Assembly: GCA_902363445.1 (NCBI GenBank)
Contig: CABJAB010000005.1
Location: 124,001 to 188,000 of the forward strand
Direction: 5' to 3'
Source of the DNA: Lachnospiraceae bacterium
Lineage (GTDB): Bacteria > Bacillota > Clostridia > Lachnospirales > Lachnospiraceae
DNA length: 64,000 bases
The notes beneath the pieces are model-generated. The model ran no database searches. It was not told the origin of the DNA and was given only the letters and a program-made list of their open reading frames with translations. Each line of letters begins with the position of its first letter. Within the stretch, counting starts at the first letter, position 1. Positions 1 to 9,486 of this stretch are shown one piece after another. The translations under genes were made by a program, and so were the position numbers.

Positions 1-1
1 G

Positions 2-388
2 AAGCCGGATGAGAAGTATCTGAACGAGCTGACCCGGGTGCTGGGACTGAAGGAAAGGATGAACCATCTGCCTAACCAGCTGTCCGGCGGACAGCAGCAG
101 AGAGTATCCATTGGAAGGGCCCTCATCAACCATCCGGCTCTGGTGCTGGCAGATGAACCCACCGGGAACCTGGATTCCAAAAACAGCGCTGAGATCGTGG
201 AGCTTTTGAAAGAGTCCAACCGCCAGTATCACCAGACACTTATCATCATCACTCACGATGAGCGGATAGCGCTTCAGGCAGACCGGGTGATATCCATTGA
301 GGACGGACGGATTTCCGGAGATCAGTGGCAGACCGGCAGACAGAGCCAGGCCAGGGAGGCCAGCTGGCGTCAGGGGGTGAGGGTATGA
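2..388 (+). CDS. ABC transporter ATP-binding protein, 5' end cut off by window
   Basis: This is the C-terminal part of an ABC ATPase of the MacB/LolD/BceA type, which powers a FtsX-like permease rather than a classic importer. The reading frame is open from the window edge, so Walker A and the Q-loop are missing. Visible are the ABC signature LSGGQQQRVSIGRAL, Walker B (LVLADEPTGNLDS) and the switch histidine in IIITHDE. The DEPTGNLDS form is typical of this family. The stop codon overlaps the start of the permease gene in an ATGA arrangement, so the two are translationally coupled and form one exporter or lipoprotein/peptide-handling complex. The substrate cannot be read from the sequence. 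Confidence 0.93.
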   Translation, partial: KPDEKYLNELTRVLGLKERMNHLPNQLSGGQQQRVSIGRALINHPALVLADEPTGNLDSKNSAEIVELLKESNRQYHQTLIIITHDERIALQADRVISIEDGRISGDQWQTGRQSQAREASWRQGVRV

Positions 389-3036
389 ACATTGTAAGCA
401 AAGTGACCGTAAAGCATCTGCGGCAGAACCGGAAAAGGACGGCGGTGACGATTCTGGGTATTATGCTGTCGGTGGCGTTGATCACCGCCATTTCAGCGTT
501 TGCGGAATCTTTTCTGGATATGATGCGGCAGAGTGAGATTGTCCAGGACGGAGAGTGGCATGTACAGTTCTATGACGTGGATAAGGAGAAGCTTCCCGCC
601 ATAGAAGAAGATGGGCATGTCGATAAGGCTTCCGTTGTCACTACGGTGGGAACAGCGTCTCTGCCGGACGGAGAGAACGAATACAAACCGTATCTTTTGG
701 TGCAGGGATTTGATCCTACGGCGATGGAAGAGTTCCCGACTACGCTTATGGAAGGGAGATATCCGGAATCGGCGGACGAGATCGTACTGCCGGAACACCT
801 TAAAAGCAATGGCGGCGTTGAATGGAAGGTAGGGGACACCATTCAGCTGGAGATGGGGACCAGAGTCATCCACGACCAGGATGGGGACCGGGAAGCGCCG
901 GCCTACTATGGACTGGAGCCGGATGAATCACTGGAGGATACACATACCGCGTCTTATAAGGTGGTGGGAATCATCGAGCGTCCCCACTTTGAAAGTTATA
1001 ATCAGGCGTCTTATACAGCCATCACATATCTGGACGTATCAGCGCTTGACGGGACAGAAAAGCTGGATGTGTCCGTCAAAGTGAAAAGCCTGAACAAAAG
1101 CCTTTATAGCTGGGCCGACGGGCTGGCGGCGTCTTTGGACGTGGAGTGTGGGTATAATACATCTCTTCTTTCCTATTACCTGCTTTCCGGCAACAATACG
1201 ATCGTGAGTATGCTGACCAGAGTAAAATGGGTCATGATGCTGATCGTGGCCGCCGGTTCTGTCGCAGTCATTTACAGCTCCTTTTCGATATCCATTTCGG
1301 AAAGAAGCAGGTATCTTGGTATGCTGGCCAGTGTGGGGGCGACCAAAAAACAGAAGCGGAATTCGGTATTTACCGAGGCGGCTATTTTGGGAACCATAGG
1401 GATTCCCCTGGGGCTTCTTTTGGGCTTTGCCGGCGTCTTTGTGACAACACAGTGTATTCAGGGGCTGGTGAACGGGATGTATGGCATGGAAGGAGTGACC
1501 ATGCAGGTGATCGTCTCCTGGCCGGGGATTCTGGGCGCGGTGATCCTGGCGGCGGCGACGATCCTGGTATCTGCTTGGATTCCGGCCCGGCGCGCGTCCA
1601 GGATCACTCCTGTGGAGGCCATCCGCCAGAATAAAGACGTGAAGCTGAGTGCGAAACAGGTGAAGACTTCGAAGCTTACCAGAGCGCTGTTTGGATTTGA
1701 GGGAGAGCTTGCCCTCAAAAATCTGAAAAGAAATAAAAAGCGTTACCGCGCTACGGTCCTTTCTCTGGTATTCAGCATTGCCCTGTATCTGAGCGTAGCA
1801 TCCTTTACGGCATATTTGAAGGGAGCCTATCGGATGCAGCTGGGTGTGGACTCATCAAATACGCCGGATATTTCCGTGACTCTTTACCCGGACGAGGAGG
1901 AAGATCAGGAGAACGGCAATGACGAGATGATAGAGCAGATACGCAGTATGGGAAATATCACGGAGTTCGCATCGGCAGCAAACATTTCTTTTAGTTATTA
2001 TCTGGACGACGGAAACGTTCTCAAGGAGGACATAAGAGAGAAGCTGGAGGAGGGCGGAAGCCTGGAAGTCGCCGGAGAAGATGTGGGGCCTTATGTGATA
2101 GGCATCCGTCTTATAGGAATGGATGATGCCAGCCTCAAGGAATTTGCCGCCCGGACAGGAGCGGATGAAGAGCTGCTCTTCGGCACCGCGGGGAACGGTG
2201 TGATCCTGATAAACAAAAGGGGCGATGTGACAAATGGCAGATCATCCTGGAAAGAAAGCTGGAACTTAAAGACAGGGGATTCCGTCTCCGGTTCCTTTTT
2301 CAAGACAGAAGGAGGCGACGGAGCGGGAAACTATAAGGAATCTCTGGAACGTTTGGGATTCACTGTGGCCGGGATCACAGATCAGCTGCCGTTAGGAGGA
2401 TATTATGATACTGATTTCAATAGTATGTGTATGTATACAACTGTGGAAAATGCCGTAAGAGTTGGAAACGAACTGTATGGAGCAGACTGGACGAACGCAT
2501 CCCAGGTATACTTGAGAACAGATGATCATGACGCGCTGAGGGCAGAGCTCAAAAATATGGAGGACGAAGGCAAGAATATATATGTCTACAGCCTTGTGGA
2601 GGAGCAGAAAGCGATCAATGACATGCTTCTTTTGGTCAACGTGTTTGTATATGGATTTATCATCCTGACCGCTCTTATCTGTGTCACTAGCATATTTAAT
2701 ACCATATCCACCAGTATGGCTCTTCGGAGGAGAGAATACGCGATGCTCAAATCGGTCGGCATGGATCCGGCGCGGTTTGGCCGGATGGTCGCCTATGAAA
2801 GTGTATTTTACGGTCTGAAGGCGCTGCTTTACGGATTGCCGATAGGACTGATCCTGATGTACGGCATCTATTTGAGCATAGCCAGCGCCATAGCCACGGG
2901 ATTCTACATCATTTGGGGCCAGGTGGCAATCGCGGTAGTGTGCGTAATGGCGGTGGTGGGACTCACCATGTGGTATTCTTCAAGAAAAATCAAAAAAGCA
3001 AATATTGTAGATGTCCTCAAGGATGAAAATATCTGA
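385..3036 (+). CDS. FtsX-like ABC transporter permease, 883 aa
   Basis: Membrane partner of the preceding ATPase. It has the two-module FtsX layout: a cytoplasmic N-terminus and TM1 near residues 19-41, a large extracytoplasmic domain to about 275, three TM segments around 280-395, then TM5 near 455-480, a second extracytoplasmic domain, and three C-terminal TM segments after about 745. The motif SSFSISISERSRYLGMLASV and the later RRREYAMLKSVGM are the conserved FtsX-domain loops (E-x-G-x-L-x-S-x-G form). I start it at the ATG overlapping the ATPase stop, behind GGGGGTGAGG, rather than at an upstream in-frame codon lying inside the ATPase gene. Families of this size export peptides or antibiotics, or sense them with a two-component system; no such system is adjacent. 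Confidence 0.92.
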   Translation: MNIVSKVTVKHLRQNRKRTAVTILGIMLSVALITAISAFAESFLDMMRQSEIVQDGEWHVQFYDVDKEKLPAIEEDGHVDKASVVTTVGTASLPDGENEYKPYLLVQGFDPTAMEEFPTTLMEGRYPESADEIVLPEHLKSNGGVEWKVGDTIQLEMGTRVIHDQDGDREAPAYYGLEPDESLEDTHTASYKVVGIIERPHFESYNQASYTAITYLDVSALDGTEKLDVSVKVKSLNKSLYSWADGLAASLDVECGYNTSLLSYYLLSGNNTIVSMLTRVKWVMMLIVAAGSVAVIYSSFSISISERSRYLGMLASVGATKKQKRNSVFTEAAILGTIGIPLGLLLGFAGVFVTTQCIQGLVNGMYGMEGVTMQVIVSWPGILGAVILAAATILVSAWIPARRASRITPVEAIRQNKDVKLSAKQVKTSKLTRALFGFEGELALKNLKRNKKRYRATVLSLVFSIALYLSVASFTAYLKGAYRMQLGVDSSNTPDISVTLYPDEEEDQENGNDEMIEQIRSMGNITEFASAANISFSYYLDDGNVLKEDIREKLEEGGSLEVAGEDVGPYVIGIRLIGMDDASLKEFAARTGADEELLFGTAGNGVILINKRGDVTNGRSSWKESWNLKTGDSVSGSFFKTEGGDGAGNYKESLERLGFTVAGITDQLPLGGYYDTDFNSMCMYTTVENAVRVGNELYGADWTNASQVYLRTDDHDALRAELKNMEDEGKNIYVYSLVEEQKAINDMLLLVNVFVYGFIILTALICVTSIFNTISTSMALRRREYAMLKSVGMDPARFGRMVAYESVFYGLKALLYGLPIGLILMYGIYLSIASAIATGFYIIWGQVAIAVVCVMAVVGLTMWYSSRKIKKANIVDVLKDENI

Positions 3037-3041
3037 CCTCA

Positions 3042-3800
3042 TCAGAAGATGACATTCACATTCAGCCTGCTGCAGATTCCGGCGATGTCCGGAGGCGGCG
3101 GGCTGTTGGTGATAATGGAGGAAATCTCGGAAAATTCAAAGGTCCGGTGGAAAAAATGTCTGCTGAATTTACTGTCGTCGGCCAGAAGGACCGTCTTGTC
3201 CGCATGGTTTTTATAGGCCCGTTTGACCAGGGCGTTGTCTTCATCATAGTCGGTGATTCCGGAAGAAGAAGACAGGCCGCGGCAGGAAACAAAAGCCAGA
3301 TCCGCGTGATGCCTGGAGATGAAGTCCGCCGCGTCGGGACCGGACAGGGACAGTAGCTGCGGCTGTACTTTCCCACAGGTGGTATAGACGGTGATTCCGG
3401 GTGCGGGAGCGAGCAGACAGGCGGTTATCAGCCCGTTAGTCAGGACTGTGACGCCGCGTATCTCTGTCAGGCGCCTGGCCAGGGCGATGCTGGTGCTGCT
3501 GGAGTCCAGAAAAAGGGTCTGGCCGGGGGACACCAGCTTTAAGGCCAGATCTGCGATCCTTTCTTTTTTATCCGAGTTGTCACGGATCTTATAGTGGACC
3601 GGCCATTCCAGCTGGCTGTCCTGAAGCGGATAGGCGCCTCCTCTTGTGCGATGGATGAGGCCGTCTGTCTGAAGCTTTTTTAAGTCGCGGCGTATGGTGG
3701 CTTCACTGGCATAGAGGATATGAGAGAGCTCTTCTACGGAGCAATAGGTTTTTTCCTTTAGTAATTTTAAGATTTCCTGGCTTCTGGTATGGGATTCCAT
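3042..3800 (-). CDS. DeoR-family transcriptional regulator, 252 aa
   Basis: Sugar-phosphate-responsive repressor of the DeoR/GlpR family. The N-terminus carries the winged helix-turn-helix, with the family hallmark EATIRRDLKKLQ near residues 33-44 followed by GLIHRTRGGA. The C-terminal sensor domain has the DeoR effector-site signature LFLDSSSTSIALARRL and TVLTNGL. Length matches the family. It starts with ATG seven bases after AGGAGG. It is divergent from a PfkB kinase gene, and a dyad overlaps its own -10, so it probably represses itself and the kinase. It ends five bases from the permease gene, tail to tail. Confidence 0.93.
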   Translation of the reverse strand: MESHTRSQEILKLLKEKTYCSVEELSHILYASEATIRRDLKKLQTDGLIHRTRGGAYPLQDSQLEWPVHYKIRDNSDKKERIADLALKLVSPGQTLFLDSSSTSIALARRLTEIRGVTVLTNGLITACLLAPAPGITVYTTCGKVQPQLLSLSGPDAADFISRHHADLAFVSCRGLSSSSGITDYDEDNALVKRAYKNHADKTVLLADDSKFSRHFFHRTFEFSEISSIITNSPPPPDIAGICSRLNVNVIF

Positions 3801-3841
3801 AAGACCGCCTCCTTAGTTTGTGCAATGGATGATTGAATTCG

Positions 3842-3866
3842 ATCACATTATACCATAAAATGTGAT
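3842..3866. promoter_or_regulatory. Dyad, probable DeoR operator overlapping regulator promoter
   Basis: ATCACATT and AATGTGAT form a perfect 8-bp inverted repeat with a 9-base spacer. Read on the minus strand, the left arm overlaps TATAAT, the best -10 for the DeoR gene. The position is right for an autoregulatory operator. Binding is inferred. Confidence 0.6.
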
Positions 3867-3901
3867 TAATAATGATTGATTTGAAAGTTTTGTCCAAAGT
3901 A

Positions 3902-3930
3902 TTTCATGTGGAGAGAATTTGGATTATAAT
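3902..3930 (+). promoter_or_regulatory. Candidate promoter of PfkB kinase gene
   Basis: A perfect TATAAT at 3925-3930 is preceded, 17 bases away, by a poor -35 (TTTCAT). The weak -35 suggests an activated or repressed promoter. The kinase ATG is about 70 bases downstream, behind AGGAGGAG. Confidence 0.45.
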
Positions 3931-4003
3931 ATTCAAAGAGAGGATTTTTCTGACGGAGCACGGAGGAAGAATCAGGCGATAAGATAGGAGGAGAAGAACC
4001 GAT

Positions 4004-5017
4004 ATGGTAGGAATAGCAATTGCGGGGACGTTGGTGGTAGACAATATCAAAATGATCGATTATTATCCCAAGAAAGGGATGCTGGCGGATATAAGCTCGG
4101 TTGCCAGGGGAATCGGAGGATGTGCGGCGAATACGGCATGCGGGATCAAAGCACTGGACTCATCCATTCCCATCAAGAGCATCAGCCTGGTGGGCAAGGA
4201 TGACAACGGGACTTTCATAAAACAGAGGCTGACAGAGTACGGAATTGATACAGAGGGGATTTTGGCTACGGATAAGGCGGTCACTTCTTTCTCCGATGTG
4301 ATGACCATAGAAAGTACGGGGGAAAGGACCTTTTTCCATGACAGAGGAGCCTGCCGCCTGTTTTCTCCGGAGCATGTGAATCTGGATAAGCTGGACTGTG
4401 AGCTTTTGCTGACGGGATACGGCGCGCTTCTGGACAGTATGGACCTTCCCGATGAAGAATATGGCACAGTCATGGCGCGGTTCTTCCATGACGTAAAGGC
4501 GCGCGGCATTGAGACGGCCATGGATGTGGCGAGCACCAAAGATGAAGGGCTGATGCAGCGATTAGTGATCCCGTCTCTGACCTATACGGACTATCTCATC
4601 GTAAATGAGACAGAAGGCGGGATGATAGCCGGGATTGAGGCAAGAGGCGAGGACGGCGGCCTGAAACGTGAGGCGCTGCCGGAAATCTGCAGAAAGCTGA
4701 TGGCGCTCGGAGTCAGAAAATGTGCCGTAGTGCACGCGCCGGAGATGGGATGTGCTCTGGATGCCGCCGGGAACTATTGTGAGGTGCCCTCCCTCCGCCT
4801 GCCGAAAGGGTACATAGTGGGAGCGGTGGGCGCGGGAGACGCTTTCTGCGCCGGAATCCTGTATTCTATTTATAAAAAGCTGCCCATGCAGGAGGCCCTT
4901 CGTATCGGCGCGGCGTCTGCCGCGGCCAACCTCTCGGCCAGTGATTCCATCAGTGGCCTCCGTTCCATCGAAGGGGTAAAGGAACTGTACGAGAAGTATG
5001 GCGTAAAGGCTGATTGA
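4004..5017 (+). CDS. PfkB-family carbohydrate/nucleoside kinase, 337 aa
   Basis: Ribokinase-fold sugar or nucleoside kinase. The N-terminal region contains the glycine motif GIGGCAANTACGIKAL (PfkB signature 1, about residues 31-46). The C-terminal signature GAVGAGDAFCAGILYSIY holds the anion hole and the catalytic aspartate in GAGD. Starts at ATG behind AGGAGGAG. Substrate is not resolved; the divergent DeoR regulator implies a phosphorylated sugar from a specific catabolic route, but no isomerase, aldolase or transporter lies next to it. It ends nine bases before the convergent SGNH hydrolase. Confidence 0.9.
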   Translation: MVGIAIAGTLVVDNIKMIDYYPKKGMLADISSVARGIGGCAANTACGIKALDSSIPIKSISLVGKDDNGTFIKQRLTEYGIDTEGILATDKAVTSFSDVMTIESTGERTFFHDRGACRLFSPEHVNLDKLDCELLLTGYGALLDSMDLPDEEYGTVMARFFHDVKARGIETAMDVASTKDEGLMQRLVIPSLTYTDYLIVNETEGGMIAGIEARGEDGGLKREALPEICRKLMALGVRKCAVVHAPEMGCALDAAGNYCEVPSLRLPKGYIVGAVGAGDAFCAGILYSIYKKLPMQEALRIGAASAAANLSASDSISGLRSIEGVKELYEKYGVKAD

Positions 5018-5026
5018 ATAAGGTTT

Positions 5027-5668
5027 TTAACGGTCCCGGAAATATTCTGAGACAATGTTTGTGAAGGCTGCGGCGAGTTTGCCATGGCCTTCTTTTGTGA
5101 GATGAAGTCCGTCTCCGCCCAGATCCTTTTCCGTCAGTACCGTCTGGGTGTTAAAGAAGAGGCAGTCCAGCTTTTTTGCCAATGTTTCATAAGTTTTCGG
5201 CAGCAAACGGACTTTTTCCGTGGAGGAGTTGTCAAAGGAGGTCTCAGCCTCCGGAGGGATGATGGGGCCGGGAGCGGCTAATAATATCTGCGGAAGAAGC
5301 GGATATTTGTCCGCCGGATAGTAGAACCGAAGCTTTTTGATCAGATTCTCCATGCCGTCGGTGATCTCCTGGGCCGATACATGATATCGGATCTTGGTAT
5401 CGTTGGAGCCAAGCATGACGATGACAAAGTCCAGGGGAGCATGGCTGATCATGCAGGGAGCCGCATAGTCCAGGGCATTGCGGTAGGGCTCCAGATAATC
5501 GGTAAAGGCAGTCGTGCGGCCGTTCAGTCCCTCTTCAATGACATGATAGCCGCTTCCCAGGGCCTCTGCCATAAGCATGGGCCACCGCTCCTTTTCCGTA
5601 TAGCGCCGTCTTAAAAGAGGCACGTACCCCCAGGTGTTGGAATCTCCGAAGCAAAGAATGTTTTTCAT
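5027..5668 (-). CDS. SGNH/GDSL-family hydrolase (arylesterase-like), 213 aa
   Basis: Serine esterase of the SGNH superfamily. Block I is CFGDSNTWG near the N-terminus with the nucleophilic serine. Block III is MLGSNDTK with the oxyanion asparagine. Block V is DGLHLTKEGH with the catalytic Asp-His pair. There is no signal peptide, so the enzyme should be cytoplasmic. Length and motif spacing fit the arylesterase/TesA-like subgroup. It could deacetylate a sugar or ester substrate related to the adjacent kinase, but that is only context. Confidence 0.9.
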   Translation of the reverse strand: MKNILCFGDSNTWGYVPLLRRRYTEKERWPMLMAEALGSGYHVIEEGLNGRTTAFTDYLEPYRNALDYAAPCMISHAPLDFVIVMLGSNDTKIRYHVSAQEITDGMENLIKKLRFYYPADKYPLLPQILLAAPGPIIPPEAETSFDNSSTEKVRLLPKTYETLAKKLDCLFFNTQTVLTEKDLGGDGLHLTKEGHGKLAAAFTNIVSEYFRDR

Positions 5669-5711
5669 GGAAATCCTCCTTATTTTCGTTAAATTACTGT
5701 ATCCGGTCTGC

Positions 5712-8144
5712 TCATAGGTATCTGCCTGTGGCGGACAGGGGATTACTTTTGATCATGGAGGGCGTTCCGCAGGCGACTATTTTACCTCCGGCATTGCCTC
5801 CTCCAGGTCCCATATCGATGATCCAGTCGGCTCGCCGGATGACCTGGAGATTGTGCTCAATTACGATGACGGTATTCCCTTGTTCTACCATTTTGTCAAA
5901 CAGAGCCATCAAATTTTCTACGTCCAGGGGATGGAGGCCCACGGTAGGCTCATCGATCAAATACAGGTTTTTCTTACCGCGGTTTCGGAACAGCTCCACG
6001 GCCAGCTTTAAACGCTGTTTTTCGCCGCCGGATAAGGTTGTAAGGGGCTGTCCAAGCTCCAGATACCCAAGGCCGATGTCTTTCAGCGTGGAAAGGATCC
6101 GGGCCAGCTTTGCGGTTCCGGAAAAAACTTCTGCCGCTTCATTCACAGACATGCGGAGGATGTCATTGATGGAATGCCCGAGGTATTTGACGGCCAGGAG
6201 CTCCGGAATGAACCGGCTGCCGCCGCAGGCGGGGCATATGACCTCCACATCCTGGAAGAACAGCATATTGCTCACCACATATCCGAGTCCGCCGCAGGTT
6301 TCACAGCGTCCGCTTCCGGTGTTAAAGGAAAAGTCCTTCGGCCCGAAGCCCTTTTCTATGGATTCGGGGAGTCTGCCGAAGAGAGTACGGAGCTCGTCAT
6401 ACGCGCCGGTATAGGTAGCGATGTTTGAGCGCTTCATCGTGGTGAGAGAGGACTGTCTGACTGTGATGAGCCGATCAAAGGAATCGCTTCCGATCACTTG
6501 GTTCGAAACGGCGTCACTACTGGTGAAATGCTCCGCAAGGGCTCCGAATATAAGACTGCTTTTTCCGGCTCCGGATACGCCGGTCACTATGGTGAGACAG
6601 CCTGTTAGGAAACAGACATCGATGTCCACGACATTGTGAGAGTCTGCGTGCCGGATCTCCAGACGGCCGTTTCCGGGACGGGGAGTTCTTCGGACCTCAT
6701 GAGAGGTACGGAAATAATTCCCAGTTATGGAGGCGGGAGAGCGAAGGAGAGACTGATAGTCGCCGGCAGCCAGAATACTGCCGCCGTGACGGCCGGAACC
6801 TGGGCCCATATCAATGATATGATCGGCGGCCCGTATCACGTCCTCGTCATGTTCGATGACGAGAATGGTATTTTCCTTATCTCGAAGCTCTTTTAAGGTC
6901 CGGATGACTCCCTCGGTATCTTTGGGATGAAGCCCCACGGTAGGTTCATCCAGAATATAGAGGATGCCGGTCAGATCGGAATCCAGGGCGGCGGACAGCT
7001 TCACCCTGCGTTTTTCTCCGCCGGAGAGAGTCATGGTCTGGCGGTCCAGATGCAGATAGCCTAAGCCCACGCGGATCAGACGGTCAACCTTGGATTTCAG
7101 ATCTGTTAAATATTGGACAGCGGCGCCTTTCTGGTGGATGTCCAGTTTATTTTCTAGGCCGCGGAGCCAGGCAGAAAGTTCGTCCAGAGGCATTTCGGAC
7201 AGCTGCGGGAGCCGGACGCCGTTCACCGTCACATTCCTGCTGTCTTCCTTCAGCCGCTCTCCACGGCAGGCAGGACATGTTTCGTAGGAGAAAAATTCCT
7301 CCGGAGAATTGCCCTGTCCGGATTTTTCTTCCAGCTTCCGCCACAGGCTGGGAAGAATTCCTTCGAATCTATCAGTTTTAATATCTCCGAAGGCGGTCTT
7401 AAATTCGGGGCTTTCCGTTCCGTACAAAAGAACGGCCATTTCTTTTTCCTGGAACAGGCGAAGTGGTTTTTGAAGATCGAGAGAGATCCCCAGTTGAGTG
7501 AACACTTTTTTTAACAGCTCCAGCTGATAGTCCTTGTATCGGTATTTCCAGAGTGTGACCGCGCCGCTTTCCAGGGAGAGCTCAGGATTCAGGATCTTAC
7601 GGAGATCTGGCTTCCAAACCTTTCCCAGACCGGAACAGACAGCGCAGGCTCCCTTCCTGGTGTTGAAAGAAAAGTGAGAGCGAGTGAGCTTTTCCATCTT
7701 ATGGCCGCAATGGCTGCAGTACATATATACGATGAAATCGTCCTCCATTTTTTTAAATTCCTCCCTGCAGACGGAAGCGTCCACAAGCTTTCCGCAGCCG
7801 GGGCAGGTGCGGACTCCAAGCTTTTCAAAGAGCATTCTTAGATCCGTATAGATGTCGGTGGATGTACCGAGGGAGGAGCGGGGATTGATATTCTTTTCTT
7901 CCTGTCCTATCACGATGGCCGGGGAGGCGTTTTTCACGGCCTCCACATCCGGCTTGTTGATGCCCTGATAAGAAATAGCCTCTAAATATTGTCTCTGGCA
8001 TTCCTGATAGAGGACATCCACCGCCAGCGTCGTCTTGCCGGATCCGGACAGACCGGTGAGGACGACCAGCTTATTCCGGGGGATGCTCACTGAGATATGC
8101 TTGAGATTACCGTGGCTTGCGCCGCAGATCTCAATGTCCTTCAT
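5712..8144 (-). CDS. UvrA-like ABC ATPase lacking the UvrB-binding region, 810 aa
   Basis: A paralogue of the excinuclease subunit UvrA. It has both ATPase halves: Walker A GLSGSGKTT at residues 31-39, signature LSGGEKRRVKLSAAL, Walker B ILDEPTVGLHPKD, then GVSGAGKSS, LSGGEKQRLKLAVEL and LIDEPTVGLHPLD. Zinc-knuckle cysteines (CPGCG, CSHCG, CAVCSGLG, CETCGGLG, CPACGG) are retained. Canonical UvrA is about 940 aa; here only about 40 residues separate the first CxxC from FSFNTRKGAC, and the RKGEH-containing UvrB-binding domain is absent. Such short forms are linked in other bacteria to DNA-damage or drug tolerance. Its ATG overlaps the aroC stop in ATGA, so it is translated with chorismate synthase. 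Confidence 0.88.
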   Translation of the reverse strand: MKDIEICGASHGNLKHISVSIPRNKLVVLTGLSGSGKTTLAVDVLYQECQRQYLEAISYQGINKPDVEAVKNASPAIVIGQEEKNINPRSSLGTSTDIYTDLRMLFEKLGVRTCPGCGKLVDASVCREEFKKMEDDFIVYMYCSHCGHKMEKLTRSHFSFNTRKGACAVCSGLGKVWKPDLRKILNPELSLESGAVTLWKYRYKDYQLELLKKVFTQLGISLDLQKPLRLFQEKEMAVLLYGTESPEFKTAFGDIKTDRFEGILPSLWRKLEEKSGQGNSPEEFFSYETCPACRGERLKEDSRNVTVNGVRLPQLSEMPLDELSAWLRGLENKLDIHQKGAAVQYLTDLKSKVDRLIRVGLGYLHLDRQTMTLSGGEKRRVKLSAALDSDLTGILYILDEPTVGLHPKDTEGVIRTLKELRDKENTILVIEHDEDVIRAADHIIDMGPGSGRHGGSILAAGDYQSLLRSPASITGNYFRTSHEVRRTPRPGNGRLEIRHADSHNVVDIDVCFLTGCLTIVTGVSGAGKSSLIFGALAEHFTSSDAVSNQVIGSDSFDRLITVRQSSLTTMKRSNIATYTGAYDELRTLFGRLPESIEKGFGPKDFSFNTGSGRCETCGGLGYVVSNMLFFQDVEVICPACGGSRFIPELLAVKYLGHSINDILRMSVNEAAEVFSGTAKLARILSTLKDIGLGYLELGQPLTTLSGGEKQRLKLAVELFRNRGKKNLYLIDEPTVGLHPLDVENLMALFDKMVEQGNTVIVIEHNLQVIRRADWIIDMGPGGGNAGGKIVACGTPSMIKSNPLSATGRYL

Positions 8145-9319
8145 ATCGGCTCTCCGTTCAGAAAACGGGGCGCGTCTGCGGCACGTCCGAAAAACTCGCA
8201 GATTTTGTCCATTCTGGCAGACATGCCGGCAAAAAGCATGTCCACCAGTGTAACGGCGACCATGGATTCTACGACCACCACGGCCCGGGGGACGATCATA
8301 GGATCGTGGCGTCCTTTAATGGAAACGGATACAGGGCTTCCGTCCCGCGTGACGGTCTGCTGTTCCCTGGCAATGGAAGGAGTAGGCTTGACCGCGGCCC
8401 TGATGATGATGTCGGAACCGTCGCTCATGCCGCCCAGGATGCCGCCGGCGTGGTTGGTGGATTTGCGGAGGTTCTCCAACCGGTCCTTCCCCGCGCTGCG
8501 ATTGGCAGAAGCCTCGTCCGGGGGAAGGAAGGAATCATTGTTTTCCGAGCCGGCGGCTTTGGCGGCGGCAAAGCCGTCTCCGATCTCAACGCCCTTTACC
8601 GCGCCGATGGAGAAGAGGGCTTTCGACAGATTTGCGTCAAGCTTTTCAAAAACCGGTTCTCCGATACCTGCCGGCATATGGGTGACAATACATTCTATGA
8701 TGCCGCCCATGGAGTCCTTTTCCGCCATTTTTTGTTCGGCAAAAGCCCGTACCTTTTCTGCCGCCGCTGTATCTGGCATATAAAATGGATTTTGAGCGCA
8801 AAGGGACAGATCCATTTGAGAAGCGCCGCAGGAAATGCCTCCGATCTCCTTTGAATAGGCATGAACTTCTATGCCAAGTGTTTTCAGGATCTTTACGGCA
8901 ACGGCTCCCGCCGCCACACGGCCTATGGTTTCCCTTCCGGAAGAGCGTCCGCCGCCGCGGTAATCCCGGAACCCATATTTTTTATCAAAGGTATAGTCCG
9001 CATGTCCGGGACGGTAATAGGAGGCAATCTCAGAATAATCCAGAGAACGCTGGTCTTTGTTGAATACGGCCATGGAAATGGGCGTTCCGGTGGTATATCC
9101 TTCAAAGACGCCGGACAGAATCTGTACGGCATCGTCTTCAGCGCGCTTGGTGGTATATCGGCTCTGGCCGGGCTTGCGCCTGTCCAGATAAGACTGGATA
9201 TCATCTTCACAGATCGGAATGCCTGCCGGGCAGCCGTCTATAACGGCCCCCAGAGCCTTCCCGTGGGATTCCCCCCAGGTGGTAAATGTAAATATCTTTC
9301 CGTAAGTCGAACCTGACAT
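8141..9319 (-). CDS. aroC: Chorismate synthase, 392 aa
   Basis: Converts 5-enolpyruvylshikimate 3-phosphate to chorismate using reduced FMN, the last step of the shikimate pathway. The N-terminal GESHGKALGAVIDGCPAGIP and the FMN-site GGRSSGRETIGRVAAGAVA are family signatures; the C-terminal RHDPMIVPRAVVVVESM is also conserved. Slightly longer than the usual 360 or so residues, with an insertion around the MAEKDSMGG segment. ATG follows AGGAGG. No other aro genes are present in the window, so it stands apart from the rest of the pathway, coupled to the UvrA paralogue. Confidence 0.96.
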   Translation of the reverse strand: MSGSTYGKIFTFTTWGESHGKALGAVIDGCPAGIPICEDDIQSYLDRRKPGQSRYTTKRAEDDAVQILSGVFEGYTTGTPISMAVFNKDQRSLDYSEIASYYRPGHADYTFDKKYGFRDYRGGGRSSGRETIGRVAAGAVAVKILKTLGIEVHAYSKEIGGISCGASQMDLSLCAQNPFYMPDTAAAEKVRAFAEQKMAEKDSMGGIIECIVTHMPAGIGEPVFEKLDANLSKALFSIGAVKGVEIGDGFAAAKAAGSENNDSFLPPDEASANRSAGKDRLENLRKSTNHAGGILGGMSDGSDIIIRAAVKPTPSIAREQQTVTRDGSPVSVSIKGRHDPMIVPRAVVVVESMVAVTLVDMLFAGMSARMDKICEFFGRAADAPRFLNGEPI

Positions 9320-9486
9320 GGCGGTATTGCCTCCTTAAACTTCTTTTTCGATAATTATAGCTTAAGTGGAAAAAGAGGGCAACGGCTTCTTGATATTTGG
9401 GGAAATATTTTCTATAATGACAGAGACTTATGGATAAAACGGAACGGCTGGACAGAAATGCCGGATGGAAAGAAGAGGAGACAAAA

